NCBI RefSeq assembly: GCF_018139145.2
Contig: NC_059477.1
Location: 27,631,502-27,695,501 of the forward strand
Reading direction: 5' to 3'
DNA from: Gymnogyps californianus
Taxonomy: Eukaryota; Chordata; Aves; Accipitriformes; Cathartidae
Length of the DNA: 64,000 nt
Made by a program: the position numbers and the translations under genes. Within the stretch, counting starts at the first letter, position 1. Each line of letters begins with the position of its first letter. The notes beneath the pieces were generated by a model that saw nothing but the letters and a program-made list of their open reading frames with translations, had not been told where the DNA came from and searched no databases. Positions 12,253 to 24,300 of the stretch are shown in pieces.

Positions 12253-15200
12253 TCCTGCTCTCCAGTCTGCCAGTCACCGAGACAGGAGTCATGGGCATGG
12301 AGGTTTTAAATGCTCCTCTCCATTGCAATATTTGTGCAAAGCCCATGATTCGAAAAAGGCCCAGAAGACGCAGGGTTTTAGAAGCATGTGATAGTACTGC
12401 AGGCACCCTGGTGCTGATACATAGTGGAGTACGTATCTGCCATGATGGGACTCTGCAGTGGATTTTATCTATACAGCGCCTTTGTAGCCGCTCCTGAGCC
12501 ACATCCACTCTGATCCTCTGATTTTAGCAAATAGAAAATCTGTTTGAACCAGCCTTCCCAGACCTACAACTGTCTGCAGTCCCAGGGAGTTCAACTCTGC
12601 TTTACAGTTATCTCTGACTCTTCCTGTATTGTGGGTTGTTTCAGCTCCAAAGATCTTCAGTTATCCAGTGCTGGGGTTGGGATACGGTCCCAGTTCTCCT
12701 CTGGCTCTATTTTGACTGTGGTGATGCTCTGTTAGGAGCTGATGAGTGTTTGTTTATATGGCCTCTTCATCAGGACACCCACATCTGCAAGAAAAGTGGC
12801 CGAGGCTCCAGGGTGTTTGAACTTCAGCCTGAGCTCCTGCGCTAAAAAGCTTGAGGCAAGTTCACTGGTGTCTCCTGGTTGTCCCAACTTGCTGAATCAC
12901 TTGTGTTGAGTATGAGCTTTGGCTGGTCCCTGCTGAACTCCAGCTGCAGCCTGCAGCCTGCAAGCAGTTGGTGCAATCACAGCAAGCGAGACTTCATGGC
13001 CTGTGCCTTGTAACGGGGGCTTTCTAGGATACGGATAGTGTAGCCTGAGTCTTACCAGATGCTCTGGCACATGGAGGAGAGGGGGTTTCATCACTGCACG
13101 TTTCCATTACGTGGCCCTAGTGGACCCTCCTTCCTCCCTGCTGCCTTTCCAGTACCTGAATAAGCCACAGCATCTGTAAATGTACAGCAGGGAAGCTATC
13201 ACAACAGTGGCATAACTTTGCTTGGTGAATTTATAAAAAGGAAAGCCATCCTCCAAAAGGTAATTGAAGAGGATGGCCAGGGCCTCCGGACAGCAGTGAG
13301 GGGAGAGCCAGACCTAAGCAGTGGTGGGAATGGTTCACTCCAGCCTTCTAGGAAAAACCTCTGCTTGCTTGTGATCCTGGGTCTGAAAATTAAATTGCTG
13401 ACTAGCACATCTCAGGATGTTAATGATACGTACTAAGGGGACGTGTCAGATACAGCAATAAAAATAAACTGAACTGCCTGAGGCAGGCATGGGGAAGCTC
13501 TCAGAGGAGTGTAGGAAGGCTTTTCCAGCAAGCAAGTCTTCTCTGCAAGCTGCTGCAGTAAGACATAGATATCTTCTGCAGGCAAATATCTGCCTTGGAT
13601 CTACTCATGCTGGTGCTTGGGAACCTTTGGAGACTGCTGGTGCCAAAGAAAGGGAGATATGGATCAGGCCTTAAATACTATAGTAATGACATTATTAATC
13701 TGTGTTACATTAGCAGTGGGAGTTTTCACTCACAAGCCTCTCAGCAGAAGCACTGAAGCAAACAGGGAAACAGGTTTGTCCCAAGTACAACACGTAGGTT
13801 ATGAAACAGTGCAAGAGAACAAGAGTGACATGACTGGCAGGCACCGGTCCCAGCTTGGCCCCTGGCTAAGGTCATCACAAATGTCAGACCTCGGCTCCTA
13901 AGAAACCCTTTCTGAGGCATTGGGGTCACAGAGCTTTGCGATTTGGGGAAAATGGGGAAACTTGGGGAAAATCAGTCCAAGAGAGTGTAGTGTTTTGCAT
14001 GTGCACATCTGGGTGGTGTGCCAAAGCACTCAGCCAAGGGGGACGGTAGCAGAGGACAGACAGACAGCTCCTGAGTGAATGAGGACATTTCTTCAGAATG
14101 GTCTGGAGGGATGGAGCCCTTTTTCCAGCGCAGGTGGCAAGCCATCGCAGAGAGCCGCTTGGGCATGCTCTGAAGCTATTGAAGCCCAGAGCTCACAAAG
14201 CTGCTCCTGTTATCCTTGCAGGAGCCTTTAAAGCTTTCTGGTACCACCAAGTCCTTAGTTCTGCCCTGTTCAGCGCTGGCAGAGCATCTGTAGAGCTTTC
14301 TATCTGCCTAAAGGTCACATTCCTGATTGACAACCTGGGTGAGCTGCCAGTTGTTAAAGGTGCACTTCAGTACAGCTCAGCGGCTAGCTGGGACTCAACA
14401 GTCATTACCAGCTGAGGAAAGGAGGGCCCAGTTTTAGGTCTCTCCCCGCAAGGTGGGATTGCTTGACACTGTGACCTTGTTAGAGCTTGAACATTTGAGC
14501 TGGAGATTTGGAGGGAGGGGGCTGTGTGTGCAGCCAGGCATTCGGACAAAGAGCTTTGGGGGTTTCAGATGTGCCAGTAAAGGAACTCTGCAGTGTTGCT
14601 GAGACCTTTCGTTGCAGCTCTAGTTGTGACCCAAGGACAACAGGGTCACCCACCAAATCCCTGGTCAGCTGGCCATAATGATGGTGGAGAGTGGTTAGGA
14701 AAACGAGTGATTTTCTAAGGGCTGTTATGAAATCTGAAAAGCACAGTGCTATGATTGAGACGGGCTGCTGAGGCCACTGGTGCAGGGACGCATCAGGCCC
14801 AGCTCCTGCAGCTGAAATTCATCAGCATGTTCCACCTCTGAACAGCTCTTAGACCCTTCTGTCTGTGCTCTCCCTGGGTAACATGCTTTATCCTCTGTCT
14901 CACCCCTTTTCTTCTGTCTGTGCAAACCTCATACCCTAAGATGTGTAGCAAAATGGAATTAAAAGATGAAAAATAATGACTCTGGTTATTGGTGGCTCGG
15001 GCTAGATGTGGGATGCTAAATTGCAGTTCTCAGGGTTGCCAGAGAGGAAATACAACATTTATTACTTACTTTTTTTTTTTCCTGGAAAATATTAAATTCT
15101 TCTGCAAGCTGGTTATTTTCCCCAGTGTTCAGCTCTGACCCATTTACTTCCTTGCCAGAGGGTAATCACACCCCAGTGCCACCTCCTGAACAGAGTCAGG

Positions 15201-16352
15201 ACTGCTGCTGCGTGTGTCACTGTCACTTAGTGCCAGATGCTGGGGGAAGAGTCTCCTACCCCCTGGCATGGCTGATGGACTCCAGCCTCTTCATTATCGC
15301 CACAGCGAACTTCCCGGCAGCTGCTGCCAGCTGAGCAGCGTCAGGCAGCATCCCTGCCTCTGTTTCAGCCTCTCTGTTCCCAACCGACGGGAGCAGGCTT
15401 TGAAGTTTGCACTCAGGTGTAACTTCTCTGTGCTCTGAGCCCCATCCCCTTTGACAATATTTTTAGTACTACACCTAACCCTCCTTGTCTCTGCAAAGCA
15501 GTGGTGCTGGTTGTATGTGGCTGCTAGTTGTAGAAAACAGTTCCTTCTTCTTTTTCTGTCTTTCATTGCCACCTTGGAAGGACCTGTTGCCACCACAGGC
15601 CTTGCAGTGTGCCAGGCAGATGGTGAGGAGCCAGTCCATTACCTCCTCTTGAGAGAGAAATGATGCAGAATGATTTGGCTGGCACAGGCGCACACGGGTC
15701 AGCGTGAGGGACCTGCAGTAAAACCCTGGCATGCAGCACCAGGCTGTGCACCAGGCTCCCTGCACTCCCAGCCCCTCGGCGTTTGCCAGAGCTAGTGGAA
15801 GGGGAGATGAAGTCTGGTGAAAGCTGCAGGGGTGAAAGTGCAACCCCACGCATGTACCCAAGCCCCCTCCCCGCCACATGCCTCTAGTCCTGGAGCTCTG
15901 AGCTGATGGCACCAGTTGCGGATTTGTCCTGCATTTGCTTATGTTGCTGTTGAGAACGAAGCTGAAGAGCTGACGGCAGGACAGCATACCTGCTGATCCC
16001 ACCCTCAGAACCCAAATTTGAGGGCGATGCGTGCTGGGTGGCCTTTGCTCTGTCTTATGTATGTTAGGAGAGGAGTTGCACAGCTGTGCATCTCCTGTGA
16101 ACTCCAGGCCCCCTGCATCTAGCCTTGACCCGTTGCGACTGGCACCACCAAGCTTCCAACCCTAAGAGGAGGACTGTTCACTACCTCAGCTTCTTCATGG
16201 CACAAAGGGGCCAGTTGTGTGGATGGATTTGGTGGAGGCGTGGAGCAGGTCAGGCTATGGCAGAGTGGGAATGGGCTGTTGAAGAGATCCGTGAGTGTCC
16301 CCAGTGCTCGGTGTTTGCCTTTGGCTGGGCCAGCTGCTGGAGTGGATGGCAG

Positions 16353-16408
16353 GAAGGGGACTGGGGTTAGCTGAGCCCAGGAAGGGGATTGGGGTTAGCT
16401 GAGCCCAG
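16353..16408. repeat. 28-bp tandem duplication
   Basis: The unit gaaggggactggggttagc plus tgagcccag-type end occurs twice in direct succession (16353-16380 and 16381-16408) with a single C/T difference. It is intronic, with no sign of function. Confidence 0.9.
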
Positions 16409-18108
16409 TCCTGCTTCAGCAGGGAGCAAGCTCTCTCTCTGCTCAGCAGCTTTATGGCCATCTACGCTGTGGCCAGCTACGAAATAAGCTGGTACCACCC
16501 ACCTCACTGATGCTGCACATCCCTGACATACAATTAGAGGGCTGTCTGCCCTTGGAGGATGTAAGCCAAGGAGCAAGGCTGGCAGAGGCAGACAGTTCAG
16601 CTCACCTCTGAGCCAAGCTAGGCAATCTCCTTCCAGTTGCAACCCGCAGACCTCAGTCTCAGGCTGAAGCTCTCATCTGTTCCTCTCCAAAGGCAGCCCT
16701 TTGCAGGAGAGTGCATTCGGTTCAGGGGTTTGGTCATTGGACTGGTAGCAATGCCATGCATGCCTATACCAGCACAAGTCACCTGTTGTCCTTCTTGCCC
16801 TTCAGTCAGGGTTCAAAGTCCTCCCTACCTCCCAAAAACCACTGGTAACTCCTGGCTGGCCTGGACATTAAAGAGGGACCCAGCAACTGAACTCCTTTCT
16901 TGCCCTGCAACAGGATGGGACAAGGCTTGACATGTGACCCTGCTGCCCCAGGATATGTTTGACAAATGTGCAGGGTGCTGAGGGCTCACCAGAGATGCCA
17001 CTTCACAGGGACACTGAATTTGGGCTGAATCCAGGCTAAACATTTTCAATTCCTCTTAATCCTCTATACCTGCAGGAGGTTGAAGTCCGCCTTTATTTAT
17101 CCTTCTGCCAGTCCCACTGAGATTTCAAGGGCATGTATCTCACAGCTAAAGGTGGCCTATATACTTCGATGCCAGGAGAGGCTGTCTCTCCCCAGCCTGT
17201 TTATGCATTTGATTTCTGATTTGCAGGAGGGGCTACAGACCCTGTCCCCAAGTCTTGTTAAAGAAAGCAATTTCTGCTCTTGGTTTTTACAGGGCAGTTC
17301 TCTCAGCAGTGTAAATCTGAGAGGGGAGGTTTTATGCTGGATGACAGAGAGGAGTCTGGGCTTAGGATATTTATACTGTAGCTTATACAAAGCTATTTGA
17401 CATAGTGAATGGATTTGGGGGAGTTATTTCTGGTTATTTTCTTCTTCTGAGGAAGAAGCATTGATGTTTATCTTGGAACACAGCCTGAACGTGTCATCAC
17501 CTAAAGGCAGGGTGTCCTGACCACAGCAACTTGTGTTCTTTGTAACAAGTTTTGTGGGATGTGCATTGCTGCTGCAAGATCCTACCTAGTGCTGTGATCC
17601 TGTCAGATCTCACAAAGTGGCACAGAGCTAGCTCATGGGAGGCCTCCGAAGGAAAGCTTGGCTCTCTGAAACACTTCTTCTCATGGTAATATGATGCCCT
17701 GGCCAAGGATGCTGCCTGGCATCTATTTGAGGTAGCAACTGAATGTCCTGGTTTATGATGGCCATCACAGACTTACTGTCATGGGGATGTTAGTTTTGGT
17801 GTCTTGCCCCCAGTCCATCCTGCCTCCCTCAGGTCTCTGTGCTTTCCTGGTGAGATGCAGGATTCCTCCCCATTGCCTCTTCAGCAATGCTGTCAGGAAA
17901 CATGGGGCCATGCACTGTTGAACAACTGCCATCCTCCACCCCAGATGTGGACCAGGTAAAAGCACCCATGCTCACAGGTGCTCTTTGAGATCTCTAAAAC
18001 CACCACAATGATGTAAAACAGCGATGTGCCCCAAGTAACTAATCTCTTCTATTTTCCTTCCTCCCTCCCCCTTGTCCCCTCTCCTCTCCCCGTTGCCTCC
18101 CCTTGCAG

Positions 18109-18301
18109 TGGCAGGCCATCTCTCTGACAGTCATTGAGAAGGTTCAGATAGCAGCGGCCATCCTGGGTTCCCTCTTCCTCATTGCCAGTATCTCGTGGCT
18201 CATCTGGTCGACCTTCAGTCCTTCGGCCAAATGGCAGCGCCAGGACCTGCTCTTCCAGATCTGCTATGGAATGTACGGCTTCATGGACATTGTCTGTATA
18301 G
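18109..18301 (+). CDS. MARCHF4: MARCHF4 coding exon: transmembrane hairpin
   Basis: The exon has 193 nt: 64 full codons plus the first base of a glycine codon completed by the next exon. A long pyrimidine tract and ccttgcag precede it, and the donor is gtgggt. It opens with [14 protein letters not shown] first hydrophobic helix follows, about exon residues 14-33 ([20 protein letters not shown]), then a short polar loop ([13 protein letters not shown]). A second hydrophobic stretch from about residue 47 ([18 protein letters not shown]) continues into the next exon. MARCH-family ligases have two transmembrane helices with both termini in the cytosol, which fits. The helices are believed to help choose membrane-protein substrates. 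Continuing the frame past the donor meets a stop at 18307-18309, so splicing is required. Confidence 0.95.
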
Positions 18302-21300
18302 GTGGGTGATCGTATCTCATGGCACGGCCGAGGTCGCCCACCCACTCACCCGCAGAGAGGAGCGGGAGATGGCGTGGAGAGCCGGCCGGTACAGCTCAGC
18401 TCAGATTGAGCCTCCCCAGCTTTTCCTCCTCTTTGCTTTCATGGCACCTTTTTTACAGTCCTCACTACTCGTCTGGGCAGCCTCGGAGTGTCTCCTTGGC
18501 TGGGCTGGCAGAGGGACCTGCAGCAACCCCAGAGAGAAACAAATCTCTCTTCAGAGCAAGAAGAGGGTGGGGGGGTCTGGGGGAAGCTGGGGAGTGTAAG
18601 GCTTTTGAGAAACTCCTTCCTTTCTGGAATAGCTAATTTAGGGACTGCCCTATGGTTGGGTATGGCAGGGTCTCTCCACATGCAACGCCTTGGCTCTCCA
18701 GCCCAGTCTCTCTGCCGGGCAGGGGTGACTGCCACTTCTTTGGCCCACCCTGGAGCTGCTAGTCCCAACCAGCCCAGGTCATGGCCCAGCCTGGGGTCCT
18801 TGTCACGTTGCTGGTACAGAGCAGCTCTGAGGACGAAGCTGCCCCACTCTGAGCAAGCCCCAGACAGCAAAGCAGATGCTGGCAGCCTGGCCCCAGCCGG
18901 GTCTCCCTGAGAGCTCGAGCTGTAGCCCCAGTGCAGGTCTGCAGGATGGGGGGACGTAGCTGACAATACCTATGGGCAGAGGCACTCACCAGCCAGGCCA
19001 TTGAAAGAGAGCAGTGGTTACCGAAACAGTCCAGTGAACACCAGCCACCTCCAAACATGCTCCTGAGCAGTGTCCACCCAAGCACAGGCCACCAGATAAT
19101 GTCAGTTCAAGTGACCCTGCCAGGAAGCAGAGAGGGTCCCAGAGAGCTCTTCATGTCTGGGTCCTTCCATCATTGTTATAAAGGCAGAAGGAGCCTCCCA
19201 GAAACTCAGTGGGACAAGGCAGTCCTCTTGACTTGGTGGATATGTGTTTGTGTGGGTAGAGCCACTCCAGAGGGAAGGAGCACAGCCCCCAGTTGAGCCC
19301 TCAGGAGGAGCAGGACAGACTATATCACAGAGCAGCAGTTGGTGAAATTGGGGTACAGAAGTAAAACAAACCCAGCGGCAGGGACAGAGGACTGGACCGC
19401 ACCCCCTTGTATCTGGGTTCAAATGGTTCTTGGCTTCAGCATCCTTCCAGCACAGGACTTGGGCCTGCCGAAACCCAGACCAGTTCCTCCCACTGTTGCC
19501 ACCACTGTGCTGACAAGATGTGAGCTTGGCCTGTAGAGACCATCCTGCTCCTTCATGAGATCCTGGTGGAGCTACCACATCTCTCCCAGAACAAAGGGTG
19601 GCAAAGGGGGTGAAAGAGAGATGCGCAGCACCCGCATGTTGGAACAATCCTGGTGACATCCTCTTGCTGGTGGAATTGAGAGTGGAAAAAAATTATCCCT
19701 GTGTGTGTATGGTGTGCGTTTATGTCGCCTTCTTGGCAGAGGACAGAAGTGGAGAGCCCTGGCCTGGGCGGACATCAGTAACATGATTAACTGGCTTTGA
19801 TAAAGCTTCAAGAGCTGAGGGGAACTGATAAGCTCATCTGTCAATAGGAGCTAAATCCTCCCACACGGCGGAGAACAAACCACGCCAGCCATGAACTGAA
19901 GGGGAACTGGGCAGACAGATTCAGATTTGAGGTTCTTTGTTTCTTTCTTATTAATTGTTTTAAGGGTCTGGCCTCTATTTCTCTTTTCCACCTTCTCTGA
20001 GGGGGAAAAAAGCCCCTTTGCATCTCCACTGATCTCACCATTAAGCTTAATGCCCTAAGCTGGGAGCTTTGATTTTTTCCAGCCAAAGAGCAAGCGGCCA
20101 TCCCATTCCCAGGAACATTTCAGAGTCATGGCTTGGGGCAGCCCCTTGTCTCACAGTCCTCCCTGCGCAGCTAGCAGTCCTGGCGGGCCAAGCATGCTGG
20201 CTTTCCCACAAACTCAAAAGCAAGTGGGAAGCATTACAGATGCAGTGAGTTAACATGTCTGTATGTGGCTTCTCTTGCCCAGCACCTCAGAGGCTACCCA
20301 GAGATGGCTCCACTTGTGCTGTGTGCAGCCTGTCTGCCTGTGCTGCCAGGCAGCCCACCCATGCTTGACCAGGAAAGATGATGTTCTGGACCATGTGAGC
20401 CTTTGTATACATTTCCCTAGAAAAGCTTATACGTGCATGCAGCCAGCCCTCTGCCCCTGCCACTCTCCAGTGTAAAACTTGCTTGTATTATGCATCAATA
20501 CCCTTTGTAATGCCAGCTGCTGCTGCTCACGGGTCTGCAGTGGAGGGGAAGGGAGCTCTGAGCAGTGCTAGTGGAGATCTGGTGTTCACTTTCCTCCCCA
20601 CCTCCTCCTCCTCCTCTTCTTTCTCTGCCCAGGTTGAACCAAGTGACAAATGAGGTCTTCACAGGGGGCTGTGACTCCCAGGCTGTCAATGCGGTCAGGT
20701 CTCTCCTCTGAGTGACTTCTCTCCAGCCCTGCTGATTTCAGGGGGCTGCACTAGCACTAGCCAAAAGGTTGGTCTGTCCCGTGGAGAGGCCAGGCCAGGT
20801 CAGGCCAGCAGAAAGGGCTGATCAAAGGGAACTCTGCGACTGGGTTTAATTCCTCATTCATTATAGCTTTGCTCAACTGTAATGGATGCAGCAATGCCTG
20901 CTCCCTAGAAGACTCACAGTGAGTTCCTCACTGTGGAACAGCTATTCTCCCTCTTTTTATCCTTCTCCCAAACCTTGCAGCCTCGTGCAGAGTCTTTGAT
21001 CACAGCCGGGCAAAGCCGGCTCCGGAAATTCAGACTTCTGCTCCTGACTGCCAGCATGGCCCAAAGCCTCTTGTTACTCCTCCCTGGGCTTTAGTTCCAC
21101 TCCTGCAAGTTCAGGATAAAACCTCTCATGGATAATTGCAGTGACAACGGTTCTTGAAATACCAAGGTGCTGTCTGTGCATTTCGGTGTCTCCTCCTCCG
21201 CAGTCCAGCCCTTTTCCCCTTTTGCTTTCCAGCCTGTGGGTGGGTAGGAAAGATTTAGGAACTAAGAAATGCTCAGTGGTGGGGAAAGAGCAGGACATTA

Positions 21301-24300
21301 GGTGCACTCAGTTCTACCACACTTGGTTTTTTTCAGCTAATGTAACACACACATTGTCTGTGCATTGTTTGGTAACAGGCTGGGCAGCCTTCGCTAGCAG
21401 AATGTTATACTGTAGGTCCTACACTAATTGTATGAATTCCAATTGTTCCCTTCCCCGGTTTGACCCCAAGTTTTGCTTTCACTGGCAGAGGAGCAGAGGT
21501 GTGAAAGACAAGGTATTTACTAAAGAGCAGATGTGCTGAAGGAGAGCTCCTCTGTAGTTCCTGCCAGTTCCCACTTCAGTTGTCCTTGGATGTCGCATGT
21601 CCATCGAGTAGCCAGGGACATTTGTCCAGGAGGGCAGGTTACACACCCTGTCACTGGAGGTGCTCAGCAGGACACTTCCTCTGGCACTGTAGAGTCTCAA
21701 AGCTGGAGAAGACACCAAATCTGCAGAGATCCTGACTATCGTCAGACAGGGAATACGCACCTAGTCAGCAACTGCCCAACTGTTTTGTGTGATCTCCTCT
21801 CTACCAAGTCATTGAGGGATTTAGGTAGCAATTTGCCAAGACAGAGATCTCTGTGGCAATTTGCATGGGCAATCCCATTGCAGCACTGGTCTTTCCAATG
21901 TGGAGTCAAAGGTGACGGCACAAGTGCTCACTTGCATGTGTAGCTCCCTAAGCACAGATCATGTGGTTGTTGTTATCTTCACTTCAGCTGTACTTGATCT
22001 GAGATAGTCAGATCATCTCCAAGCTGAGCTCTCAAAATACAGCTGTTAACTCAGAGACTGTTAATCCATGCATCAAAATCCAGGGGTCTTGGGTTTGACC
22101 CTCAGCCACTCACATTCAGTAATACACTAGTTTTCTTTGGACTTTGCTAGATCCAAGCATACTCCACAAAAACAGTTGTAAGGGACAGACACCATTTGCT
22201 ACCCCTTCACCCACCATGGAAACAAAACCACAACCAAAGGAAAATGAATCTGCTCCTCACAACCAGCAGGACAGATGGTATGGCCCCAAGTACCAGAAGC
22301 TGTGTCCATCTGGGCAAGATGTGCAAGATGGTCCTTCAACGTTGGTCTCCCCCTTGTTCTCAGACATCTAACAGGAGGGCAGGAAGCACTGGAAAGGATT
22401 GCTTGGGATTTGTGGGAGTCTCCAATACTGGATTTTTTTTTAAGAACCTGTTAGAAAACGTATGTCAAGAACAGGTTGTGGAGAGATGATCCCAGATTGT
22501 GAAGGAGAAACACTAAATGCTTCTTAATATCCAGCCAGCCCCAACGTTTTTGATTCTGATCTCTCTCTCTTTCACGTGTGCTATCTCTGATCATGTCTGT
22601 AGGACAGATATGAGAGTTGGATTAAACTAGAAACTGGTAATGGTACCAGCATAGGTATTACTCTGCTGTGAAGCCATCTACAACACAGACATTTGAGATC
22701 AGCAACCAGGAAGTGAATGAAAAGTGAGATGGGGTCTGTTCATTTGATTAACTGCTCTCTCCATGGGTCCATGAGAGGTAAATCCAGAAAGCTGGCATAG
22801 AGAGGGATTAGCAGAAATGCAGTTATCGAAATGCAGAGATAAATGGAGTGAGCCTTCATAGGCCTGAGTTACTGAGTAAGGAGAGTAGCAGCTTAGAGCT
22901 GGGCTGTAAATCCTGAGAGATACCTGCCTGTTAATTAAATGACAGTCCTTGGAGGGGGAAGGAGGGGTTTGTCTCTCTCTCTGTCAAGGTGCAATTAGGG
23001 AAAGTCAGCGTTTGTAGATTAAGGTGTCATTTGGGGTCAGGAGGACAGGAAACCACCTCCTGTTAAACAAGGAGGAACTCTGCCAGCTAATGAAAGCATG
23101 TCACATTCTAGGCTGAGGCATCACCAGATCGGCTCCAAGGGGGAAGCGCGTCTCAGGAAGGCCATTAGCAGGCTCTGTGCGCAGCGCTGTCACTGCTACG
23201 GTTTGTGTGTGCCGTCCTGCTTCTGCTCACACAGGGGTATCCCGGTGGTTGGCACGCTGGGGGGATTTATCCCCCGTGATGCAAAAGCAATCCGATCTGC
23301 CTCTCTTGGATCACTGTCTGGTGGGGATTGTTGCTTTGTCCATGCCCACCCAGTCCTTGCTCTCTGACTCACCCTGCCTTGGTGCTGACAGCCGCGCACT
23401 CTCACAAGCACTAAATCCTCATGCTCTTTGAAGCTTTTCCCTCACCTTCCTTGGCAGCCAGTCCCTGAGGATATTTGCCTTCACAACAGTAACTGCACTG
23501 CAGCTCAATAGCACAAGAGACAGGCAAAGCAGGACCATTCATCCTGCCAACGATTTTTGTTGGCACACCATGGCAATCCATTACAGATCAGGAAGTGTGT
23601 GCCCGCTGTTTTTAATCCCAGCTGCCAGCAAGAGTAATCAAAAGCATCCAGTATGTCTGACGGCATCTCAGCACAGCCGTAGGTAATAACATAAGAAATC
23701 AATAGCCAATTAAAACTGATCCACAGCATTTGATCTTTCATAGTGCAATGGGAACAGTAATTAATGGAGATTCCTTGAGACAGTCACAATTCAAACTTCC
23801 TGCCAAGACTAATGTGGTTTTGTTTTAAATGAGCTTTGCTTCCTAGAGGAAACGCCAGGCTGAGGTAGCCTCAGGGCGTTTTCTAGCCAGGTCACTCAGG
23901 CCCTCAGCATTCAAAGGATTTAGGAGTCAAAGTCCCAAAAAATAAAGAGAAACTGAGAAATTAAGTGTCTTCACGGTCTTCATCTGTATTGATCTGGTTC
24001 TCAAAAGGAAACCAGATGTTTTCATTCAGGTCTGCATAGTCCCCCAAGGTACAAAGCAGGAAGAATTGCTACAGCAGTAGGGAATCAGTTCTGGGGAAGC
24101 GCCAAGCCCATGCATTGGCTTGATGACACCCTAAAGGCAGAGCACAAGGCAGAGAAGTTCAGCAAATGTCTTCAGAGGAGAAACCTGAGACCAACCCAGA
24201 CAGCAAACGTGCATGGCTTTGACAAACCTGGAAGAGATCCATGAGAGTATGCAGAAGTCTTCTGTGCCCTTCAGCTTAATGCACTGCTTGCCATGCTGTT

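Larger units (their letters stand above)
9018..18108 (+). other. MARCHF4 intron between RING-CH exon and TM exon
   Basis: The intron is 9.1 kb, with donor gtaaag and acceptor ccttgcag. It holds an AT-rich, homeodomain-motif-rich block (about 9770-10020), a C12 run (12033-12044), a CCAT tetranucleotide repeat (12218-12252), a 28-bp tandem duplication (16353-16408), and a small cluster of ggggaaa motifs at about 13942-13972. No other exon is recognisable. Confidence 0.85.

Noticed and set aside
22056..22108. tRNA-like B-box sequence (gggtttgaccctcag)
   Set aside because: No foldable cloverleaf and no A box at the right distance. At most a decayed tRNA-derived SINE head.
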